Source: UBA710 sp051655145 (GTDB taxonomy: Bacteria; Bacillota_I; Bacilli_A; Mycoplasmatales; Metamycoplasmataceae). From it: a DNA stretch of 6,183 bases. Below are positions 1-5,072 of the stretch, piece by piece (within the stretch, counting starts at the first letter, position 1; the number at the start of each line of letters is the position of its first letter). The notes under the pieces were generated by a model. That model saw nothing but the letters and a program-made list of their open reading frames with translations. It had not been told where the DNA came from and searched no databases. The position numbers and the translations under genes were made by a program. The stretch is from positions 1 to 6,183 of the forward strand of contig JBOFZK010000053.1 in the NCBI GenBank assembly GCA_051655145.1, given 5' to 3'.

Positions 1-779
1 AAACATTATCAAAAGAACAAGAAGTTTTATTAATGTCTCCAACAACACCACAAAACACTTTAGCTCAAATGAATGTTCTTAAAAAATTATTTCCAAATGT
101 AACAAATACAAATTTTAATTATTTTACATTTAAAGTAGAGGCTAAAGTAGTTACCTTAACAGCTAAACAAGGATTTGTTTTTGGTAAAACAGTAGAGGCT
201 GGAAAACCTACATTAGTAGCTCCTGCTTATACAATTTCAAAACCGCCTATTACTGATACGAATTTAGGTATTAATGCTATACCACCTACAGCAAATATTA
301 CAACAGAGGATATTAATAATTTAAAAGGAACAGATACTGCAAAAAAAATAACAACACTTTTAAAATTATTTAGAGGTATTGATAGTAATAATTATTCAAG
401 ATTTGATTTAAAAATTAATGAATCATCTAAAACAATTACTTTAACAGCTCATACTGGATTTATATTTGGATCTGGAACTAGTGCTAAAAAATCTATAGAT
501 TCACAAGCTTTTACCGAAGAATTTGTAATATTACCTATTATAGCTCATACAGCAAATTTAAATTTAACAGCAGATGATGTTAAAGTTATAAAAGATGGTA
601 ATAATCAAACAGCATTATTAACAGCATTAAATAAATTATTTTCTGGAATTGTTTCTGGAAATATATCTAATATAACTATTACAATAGATGATGCTAATAA
701 TAAGGTAACTATAACACCTAATTATGGTTATCTTTTAGAAAATTCAGTACCAATGTTAGAAGTAACTTATACAATAGTA
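1..779 (+). repeat. Three C-terminal Lipoprotein_17-like repeats of the first gene
   Basis: Units are approximately 1-251 (partial), 252-524 and 525-779. Each has a first strand, an acidic helix start (T-x-E/D-D-[IV]), a second helix ending K-L-F-x-G, a strand ending near I/V-D/N, and a [VI]-T-[LI]-T-x-x-x-G-[FY] strand pair. The last unit is the most diverged: it ends NYGYLLENS where other units have a G-[FY]-x-I/F-x-G turn. This matches the diverged last unit of the 3363-4823 gene. Confidence 0.8.
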
Positions 780-782
780 TAA
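1..782 (+). CDS. Repeat-containing surface lipoprotein, C-terminal part (5' end outside window)
   Basis: The frame is open from the left edge (first full codon at 3) to TAA at 780-782, giving 259 visible residues. An ATG at 33 lies inside the first repeat, in its helical segment, with no ribosome binding site, so it is not the true start. Three repeat units are visible: a partial one with the core NVLKKLF and then VTLTAKQGFVFG; a second from about nt 252 (TNLGINA, TEDINNLKGT, KLFRGI, TITLTAHTGFIFG); and a last one from about nt 525 (LTADDVKVIKDG, NKLFSGI, KVTITPNYGY). The three units match the last three repeats of the 3363-4823 gene in order, so the two proteins share a C-terminal module. 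There is no Cys or Trp in the visible part. By homology with its neighbours it is probably a lipid-anchored surface protein, but its signal peptide lies outside the window. Its molecular role is unknown. Confidence 0.88.
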   Translation, partial: TLSKEQEVLLMSPTTPQNTLAQMNVLKKLFPNVTNTNFNYFTFKVEAKVVTLTAKQGFVFGKTVEAGKPTLVAPAYTISKPPITDTNLGINAIPPTANITTEDINNLKGTDTAKKITTLLKLFRGIDSNNYSRFDLKINESSKTITLTAHTGFIFGSGTSAKKSIDSQAFTEEFVILPIIAHTANLNLTADDVKVIKDGNNQTALLTALNKLFSGIVSGNISNITITIDDANNKVTITPNYGYLLENSVPMLEVTYTIV

Positions 783-800
783 AATTTTAGTTTGAAAATA

Positions 801-864
801 TATTATAAAAAAAGCGAATTTTAGTTTTGCTTTTTTTATTATTTTTTTATTATTATAAAAAAAG
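801..864 (+). repeat. Short direct repeat, possible decayed second terminator
   Basis: TATTATAAAAAAAG occurs at 801-814 and again at 851-864, 50 nt apart. The first copy is the 5' side of the terminator. After the second copy, AAAAA at 867-871 can pair with TTTTT at 879-883, but the GC pair is lost and outer pairing is poor. This may be a duplicated and decayed terminator, or chance in AT-rich DNA. Confidence 0.4.
805..839 (+). terminator. Rho-independent terminator of the first gene
   Basis: AAAAAAAGC at 807-815 pairs with GCTTTTTTT at 829-837. The stem extends outward by two pairs (805-806 with 838-839) and inward through a G-U and two A-T pairs, leaving a loop of about 7 nt. The 3' arm itself supplies the T-run, and a further T-rich stretch follows. 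It starts 22 nt after the TAA, as expected for the gene's own terminator. Confidence 0.82.
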
Positions 865-892
865 TGAAAAATTTATTCTTTTTAGTATTTTT

Positions 893-919
893 TTGTTTTT
901 ATTTAAAAAATATTATAAT
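893..919 (+). promoter_or_regulatory. Promoter of the 958-3228 lipoprotein gene
   Basis: A perfect TATAAT at 914-919, within TATTATAAT, lies 38 nt before the ATG. The same TATTATAAT preceded by an A-run stands before the 3363 gene. The -35 region is weak: TTGTTT at 893-898 is the best candidate but its 15-nt spacing is short, and poor -35 boxes are common in mycoplasmas. ATA repeats four times at 915-926, so the distance between the -10 box and the start region could change by slippage. Confidence 0.7.
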
Positions 920-927
920 AATAATAC

Positions 928-943
928 ATAGAAAAGTTTCTAT
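928..943 (+). promoter_or_regulatory. Palindrome at the predicted transcription start (shared with the next gene)
   Basis: ATAGAAA at 928-934 and TTTCTAT at 937-943 are perfect inverted arms around a 2-nt centre (AG). The element begins 8 nt after the -10 box, at about +2 of the transcript. It could be an operator or a hairpin at the mRNA 5' end. The same element, one T longer in the centre and with longer arms, occurs at 3331-3351. Confidence 0.6.
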
Positions 944-947
944 AAAA

Positions 948-952
948 AAGGA
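948..952 (+). promoter_or_regulatory. Ribosome binding site for the 958 start
   Basis: AAGGA lies 5 nt upstream of ATG at 958. Together with the signal peptide that follows directly, this fixes the start. Confidence 0.8.
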
Positions 953-957
953 AAAAA

Positions 958-3228
958 ATGAATAAAAAATTATTAATTTCGCTATCTTCGTTATCGACAA
1001 TAGCAATAGTAGCTCCAGTATTAGTTATAACTTCATGTGCGGGAGAAACGCCAGTTGATTCTACTAATTTAATTATTACAGCTAAAGCTAATCCAGTTCT
1101 TACAAATGAAGATGTTACTCTTTTAGAAGCTACAGATGATGTAGATAATGCTAAAAAATGAGATACATTAGGAAAATTATTTGATGGAGCAGGATTTGTG
1201 CCTGATAATAAAGCTAAATTTACTACTTCAATTAATACAACTGATATGTTAGTTACATTAACAGCTGTTAATGGATATACAATTAGCGGGCAAGAAACAG
1301 TTGTATCAAATAAATATACAATTGGTACAGAACCTGTAATTACAGATTTAATTATTACAGCTAAAGAATCTCCTAAACTTACCGCAGAAGATGTTACTCT
1401 TTTAGAAGCTACAGATGATGCAGATAATACTAAAAAATGAACCACATTAGGAAAATTATTTGGTGGAGTAGGATTTGTGCCTGATAATAAAGCTAAATTT
1501 ACTACTTCAATTAATAAAACTAACAATGTAGTTACTTTAACAGCTAATGAAGGTTTTACAATTAATAGTAAAACTTCATTAGATTCAAATAAATATACAA
1601 TTGAACCAACAGTTGAAGCTACAAATTTAGAAATTACAGCTATAACAAATGTTCAACTTACTAATGCTGATATTGTTATTTTAGAAGCGGTAGATGCTAA
1701 TGCTAAATGAACAGTATATGCAAAATTATTTGCAGGAAAAGATTTTGTGCCTGCAAATATAAATAGTAAATTTACCGCTACATTTAATAGATCAAAATTA
1801 GAAGTTACTTTAACAGCAGCAACAGGATTTGTAATTGGCGGACAACAAACATTATCAAATACATTTACAGTTGATAAACCTGTTGTACCAATAGATTTAA
1901 CTATTACAACTAAAACCAACCCTAAACTTACAGCAACAGATATTGCTGATTTAAAAGGAACAAATATTAATAAACAATTCGATGCTCTTAAAAAATTATT
2001 TGCAGGTAAAGATCTTACAATGGCAAATCTAGCTAATTTTAAAATTACAGTTGATGAAGCTGGTAAATTAGTTACTTTAACAGCGAATGATCATTATACA
2101 ATTAACGGTATTAAGTCATTAATTTCAAAAGCATATACAGATGAAGTAATTCCTACAATTACAGATTTAAAAATTACAGTTAAAACTGGAGTAATAAATC
2201 TTACTCAAGTTGAGATTACTGATTTAACAGGAAATAATGGTGCTAAACAATTAGCTGCACTTACAAAATTATTTGGTGGTACTGATCTTAAAACTGAAAA
2301 TTTAACTAATTTTGTTGTTACAGTTGATACAACAAAAAGAATAGTTACTTTAACACCAAAAGCAAACTTTACAATTGATAATGGTAAAGCTAAATTAGAT
2401 TCAAATCAATATACAATACAAGTTATGAATCTAGCTATTACAGCTATAACAACAACTCCAACTATTACTGCAACTGAAGTTACTAATTTAACAGGAACAA
2501 ATAATACTAATAAATTAGCTGCACTAAAAAAATTATTTACAGGCAACGATCTTACAATGGCAAATTTAGCTAATTTTAAAGTTGCAATTAATACAACAAA
2601 AAGAATAGTTACTTTAACAGCTGAAGCAAATTTTACAATTAGTGGTAAAACTTCTTTAGATTCAATTGTATTTATTACACAATTAGAAATTACTCCAAAG
2701 CAAGGTGATTTACAACTTCCAAATCCAAATAATCTTCTATTATTAGAAGATACTGATGTTAAAAAATTAACAGCACTTCAAACATTCTTTAATGGTTCTA
2801 GTCTTGTTACAGAAGCAGATTTAGCTAATTTTACAGTCCAAATTCCTTCTGATAAAATGGTAGTTATTTTAAAAGCGAATTCAAATTATACATTTACTGG
2901 AGGCCAAACAATAGAGAAGGCTTATAGTTTTCCTACACATTATAAACCTAGACCTTTAATTGTCACATTAAAAACCCCTTCTCCTACTTTAACACCACAA
3001 GAAATAGCCACTTTAAAAGAATTACCATCTTCTTCTAATGTACATGCTCAAGTTGCTGTACTTCAAAAACTATTTGAAGGACCAAACATATATGACTTAT
3101 TTATAAGAAGTTTTAATATAGAAGTTGATACAACAGCTAAAACAGTTACATTACGCACAAAACCAGGATTTGTTATCGGAACTACATCTTCTTCTACAGA
3201 AAAATCAATAACTGCATCATACAAATAA
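958..3228 (+). CDS. Variable surface lipoprotein with eight tandem repeats (Mvsp / Lipoprotein_17 type)
   Basis: This is one 756-residue gene once TGA is read as Trp at residues 68, 161 and 251 (nt 1159, 1438, 1708); the stop is TAA. Under the standard code it would appear as four fragments. Residues 1-27 form a lipoprotein signal peptide: MNKKLL, a hydrophobic core (STIAIVAPVLV) and the lipobox I-T-S-Cys27. It is predicted to be exported, lipidated on Cys27 and displayed outside the membrane. Cys27 is the only Cys. From residue 36 onward the protein consists of eight repeats. The first three carry the A-K-(K)-W-T/D core ending KLF and a GFVP turn. The later ones carry K-x-x-x-A-L-x-K-L-F-x-G followed by N-L-x-N-F. 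The end, ITASYK, is the last strand of repeat 8, with no extra C-terminal domain. The gene has its own promoter and terminator. The family is probably involved in surface antigen variation; the specific function is unknown. Confidence in the gene structure is high and in the family name moderate. Confidence 0.93.
1063..1620 (+). repeat. Near-identical duplicated 279-bp units (repeats 1 and 2)
   Basis: Units 1063-1341 and 1342-1620 are exactly 279 bp apart in register. They share a 47-nt identical run (1191-1237 and 1470-1516) and a 34-nt identical run (1108-1141 and 1387-1420), and both include the TGA Trp codon. Silent sites are conserved as well, which points to recent duplication or gene conversion and not only to protein-level selection. 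Confidence 0.85.
2011..2580 (+). repeat. Repeat 4 / repeat 6 shared DNA segment
   Basis: 2011-2043 and 2548-2580 match at 32 of 33 bases (encoding DLTMANLANFK) although unit 5 lies between them. Units 5 and 6 share a different exact 27-nt run (2329-2355 and 2593-2619). Unit 6 therefore reads as a mosaic of neighbouring units. Confidence 0.75.
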
Positions 3229-3269
3229 TAAAATATATTTTAGTTTAATAAATTAGTAATTTATATAAT

Positions 3270-3303
3270 AAAATCTTAATAATTTAACTATTATTAAGAT
3301 TTT
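3270..3303 (+). terminator. Rho-independent terminator of the 958-3228 gene
   Basis: AAAATCTTAATAA at 3270-3282 pairs perfectly with TTATTAAGATTTT at 3291-3303. One more T-A pair inside gives a 14-bp stem and a 6-nt loop, followed by a T-rich tail. It ends only 17 nt before the TATAAT of the next gene, so it occupies the place where a -35 box would lie. Confidence 0.82.
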
Positions 3304-3320
3304 TAATTTTAAAAAAATAT

Positions 3321-3332
3321 TATAATTATAAT
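3321..3332 (+). promoter_or_regulatory. Promoter of the 3363-4823 gene with two abutting TATAAT boxes
   Basis: TATAAT occurs at 3321-3326 and again immediately after at 3327-3332. The first sits in the same A-run plus TATTATAAT context as the promoter before 958 and is the likelier -10 box. The second overlaps the start of the palindrome at 3331. There is no convincing -35 box, since that space is the 3' arm of the upstream terminator. Confidence 0.68.
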
Positions 3333-3351
3333 ATAGAAAAGTTTTCTATAT
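3331..3351 (+). promoter_or_regulatory. Perfect 10-bp-arm palindrome at the predicted transcription start
   Basis: ATATAGAAAA (3331-3340) and TTTTCTATAT (3342-3351) are perfect inverted arms around a single G. The core TAGAAAAG followed by the T-run and CTAT is the same as at 928-943. It begins about where transcription should start and ends 2 nt before the ribosome binding site, so it may be an operator, a 5' mRNA-stabilising hairpin, or a control on translation. Confidence 0.65.
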
Positions 3352-3353
3352 CA

Positions 3354-3358
3354 AAGGA
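3354..3358 (+). promoter_or_regulatory. Ribosome binding site for the 3363 start
   Basis: AAGGA lies 4 nt upstream of ATG at 3363. It directly follows the palindrome, so folding of the leader could affect ribosome access. Confidence 0.78.
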
Positions 3359-3362
3359 AAAT

Positions 3363-4823
3363 ATGAATAAAAAATTATTAATTTCGTTATCTTCGTTAGC
3401 GACTATAGCAATAGTGGCTCCAGTATTAGTTATAACTTCTTGTTCCAAAGAAACATCTGTAAAAGTTAATTTAACTATTACAGCTAAAATTGATCCTATA
3501 CTTACAGATACAGATATTATTTCTTTAGAAGGAAATGATCTTACCGCTCAATTAACATCACTTCAAAAATTATTTGACGGTTCAGATCTTAATTCTTCTA
3601 ATCAAGAAAATTTTTCAGTTTTTATTGATAAAGAGAAAAAAATAGTTACTTTAAATGCAAAATCTGGTTATACAATTGATGGTAAAAATGCTTTATCTTC
3701 AAATATATATACATTAGATGAAACTCCTCCTATAGTTACTGATTTAAGTATTACAGCTAAATCAGGATCAACAAATCTTACAGGAGTTGATCTTATTGAT
3801 CTAGTTGAAAAAGATAAAGCTAAACAATTAATAATTCTTAAAAAATTATTTGATAATGTTACATCAGAAAAACAAAATAATTTTATTGTTTCACTTGGTG
3901 ATAAAAATATTGTTACTTTAACCGCTAATAAAGGTTATGGATTTGGAGATAAAACTTCAATAAATTCTACCGCTTATATTATTACAAATACTAATTTAAT
4001 TATTACAGCTAATTCTAATGTAATTTTAACAGCTGATGAAGATAAAAAAATAAATGAAGCACAATCTGAAACAAATAAAGAAGTTCAATTAGCTATTCTT
4101 CAAAAAATATTTACAGGTATTACAAATATAAATGCTGGTTATTTTTCATATGCAATAGCAAATAAAGAAATTACTTTAACAGCAAAACAAGGTTTTGTTT
4201 TTGGTTCAGGTTCCGGAACAACTACAATAGTATCTCCAGCTTATACAATAGATATTAATAATACAGATTTAAATATTCAAGCAATTATTCCTAGAAGTCA
4301 ACTTACAACAACAGATGTTATTCATTTAAGTAGATCAATATCTGGAAATAAAGTATTATCTCTTTCCAAATTCTTTTCAGGGATTACAATTATAAATATA
4401 GATAATTTTACTTATCAAATTAATGAAGATGCTAAAACAATTACTTTAACGGCTAAAGGTCAATTTTCTTTCGGAACAGGAACTAATGCTAAAAAAACTA
4501 TAACTTCAAATGTTTTTGCTGAAGATTTTAGACAAGGACAATTTTATATTTGACCAATTAATCCAAATGGAATTATATCAATAACAAATGCTGATTTACA
4601 AGCAATAAAAAATAATCAAGATAAACCTAATCAATTACTTGCTTTACAAAAATTATATAGCGGTCTAAATCAAAATAATTTTTATCATTTAAAAGTTTTT
4701 GTAAATGAAACTAATAGAATAGTAACATTAGAAACTAATTACGGTTATGTTTTTAATAATCGTAACTCTACTAATCAGAATGCATTTTTAAAAACAGTAA
4801 ATTCGTATTATCTAATACAATAA
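3363..4823 (+). CDS. Variable surface lipoprotein with five tandem repeats (Mvsp / Lipoprotein_17 type)
   Basis: The gene encodes 486 residues. TGA at 4551-4553 is Trp397, and the frame runs on through a full fifth repeat to TAA at 4821-4823; a standard-code reading would drop the last 90 residues. The signal peptide is nearly the same as in the 958 gene, in DNA as well as protein: residues 1-27 end I-T-S-Cys27, the only Cys. It is predicted to be membrane-anchored and surface-exposed. Repeats start near residues 36, 126, 210, 301 and 396. Repeats 1-2 carry typical L-x-K-L-F-x-x cores (LQKLFDG, LKKLFDN). Repeats 3-5 match the three repeats visible in the 1-782 gene, including VTLTAKQGFVFG-like, TITLTAK and NYGY segments. 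The early Trp seen in repeats 1-2 of the 958 and 5073 genes is absent here. It has its own promoter and terminator. Function beyond surface display is unknown. Confidence 0.93.
3468..4820 (+). repeat. Five-unit coding repeat array
   Basis: Approximate unit starts are 3468, 3738, 3990, 4263 and 4548. Units 1-4 begin with an N/D-L-x-I-type strand. Unit 3 has a lysine/glutamate-rich helix start (DEDKKINEAQ) where other units have D-[IV]-x-x-L. Unit 5 replaces the first strand with WPINPNGIISIT and is the most diverged. It ends with a long Asn-rich tail before YYLIQ, as the last unit of the protein. Confidence 0.85.
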
Positions 4824-4854
4824 TAATAAATCTATATTAATTAAATATATTTTT

Positions 4855-4880
4855 AAAAGCAAATTAATTTTTGCTTTTTT
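4855..4880 (+). terminator. Rho-independent terminator of the 3363-4823 gene
   Basis: AAAAGCAAA (4855-4863) pairs with TTTGCTTTT (4870-4878) around a 6-nt loop (TTAATT), and the T-run continues to 4880. It lies 31 nt after the TAA. The AAAGC/GCTTT core resembles the terminator at 805-839, consistent with the shared C-terminal module. Confidence 0.82.
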
Positions 4881-4982
4881 ATTATCTTTAAAAACAAAAA
4901 AATAAAATAAACTTATTTCAAAAGATAATTTAATTAAAATAATTAATTTTTTTTAGTGATAAGTTATCTCTAAAAAAATTAA
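4881..4982. repeat. Inverted repeats in the gap before the 5073 gene
   Basis: Two structures follow the terminator. ATTATCTTT (4881-4889) is inverted at 4921-4929 with 31 nt between. A longer imperfect palindrome at 4943-4982 is centred on G4963: GATAA/TTATC next to the centre, a T-T mismatch, nine pairs (GATTTTTTT-type arm with CTAAAAAAA), a one-base bulge and four more pairs. It ends 20 nt before the -10 box at 5003. It could be a bidirectional terminator, an operator or a recombination site; the sequence does not decide. Confidence 0.55.
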
Positions 4983-5002
4983 GTTATTTTTTAAAAAAAT
5001 AC

Positions 5003-5008
5003 TATAAT
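5003..5008 (+). promoter_or_regulatory. Promoter -10 box of the 5073 gene
   Basis: TATAAT at 5003-5008 sits in an A-run context (AAAAAAATACTATAAT) like that of the two upstream genes but 64 nt from the ATG, so the leader is longer. TTAAGT at 4979-4984, 18 nt upstream, is at best a weak -35 box. Confidence 0.62.
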
Positions 5009-5014
5009 ATATGT

Positions 5015-5043
5015 AATTTAAATTAAAACCGTTAATTTAAATT
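5015..5043 (+). promoter_or_regulatory. 12-bp hairpin at the 5' end of the predicted transcript
   Basis: AATTTAAATTAA (5015-5026) and TTAATTTAAATT (5032-5043) are perfect inverted arms with a 5-nt loop, AACCG. Each arm also contains the self-palindrome AATTTAAATT, so the region is also a direct repeat 19 nt apart. It begins 6 nt after the -10 box, in the same position as the palindromes of the other two genes, but with unrelated sequence. Confidence 0.62.
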
Positions 5044-5060
5044 GATATATTTTTTTATAT

Positions 5061-5066
5061 AAGGAG
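5061..5066 (+). promoter_or_regulatory. Ribosome binding site for the 5073 start
   Basis: AAGGAG lies 6 nt upstream of ATG at 5073. It is a fuller Shine-Dalgarno match than those of the two upstream genes. Confidence 0.82.
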
Positions 5067-5072
5067 AAAAAA

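Larger units (their letters stand above)
1063..3225 (+). repeat. Eight-unit coding repeat array (84-93 residues each)
   Basis: Approximate unit starts are 1063, 1342, 1621, 1891, 2161, 2425, 2677 and 2953, giving lengths of 93, 93, 90, 90, 88, 84, 92 and 91 residues. Each unit begins [TI]-[ND]-L-x-I-T and contains L-T-x-x-D/E-[VI], then K-L-F-x-G, V-T-L-T-A and a G-[YF]-T-I-x-G turn, and ends S-x-x-Y/F-T. The pattern suggests a strand, two short helices and three strands per unit. Units 7 and 8 are the most diverged (TFFNG and VVILKANSNYTF in unit 7; VTLRTKPGF in unit 8). Confidence 0.88.

Noticed and set aside
33..35. ATG at 33 as the start of the first gene
   Set aside because: Codons upstream to the window edge stay open and read as repeat sequence. 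There is no ribosome binding site and no signal peptide.
341..348. A8 tract in gene 1 as a phase-variation switch
   Set aside because: Eight adenines are common in DNA this AT-rich, and the tract falls at a normal AAA AAA ATA site within a repeat. No sign of frame change is visible.
1159..1161. TGA as selenocysteine
   Set aside because: The residue sits in a structural repeat with no redox motif, and several paralogous repeats have other residues there. Trp under the mycoplasma code is simpler.
903..1526. Long open frame on the minus strand (about 207 codons) opposite the first repeats of gene 2
   Set aside because: It lies antisense to a well-supported gene, and its internal duplication is just the mirror of the 279-bp repeat. 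It has no promoter or ribosome binding site of its own that I can see.
1159..1710. Gene 2 as a pseudogene broken by three stop codons
   Set aside because: All three stops are TGA at the same position of a conserved repeat, and the frame continues without shift. TGA as Trp, as in mycoplasmas, explains this fully.
1653..1919. Minus-strand open frame of 88 codons
   Set aside because: It is antisense to repeats 3-4 of gene 2. Its composition is explained by the complement of the repeat codons, and no start signals are visible.
1063..3225. CRISPR or non-coding satellite array
   Set aside because: The 250-280 bp periodicity is in frame with the codons and encodes a conserved domain. There are no short identical repeats with unique spacers.
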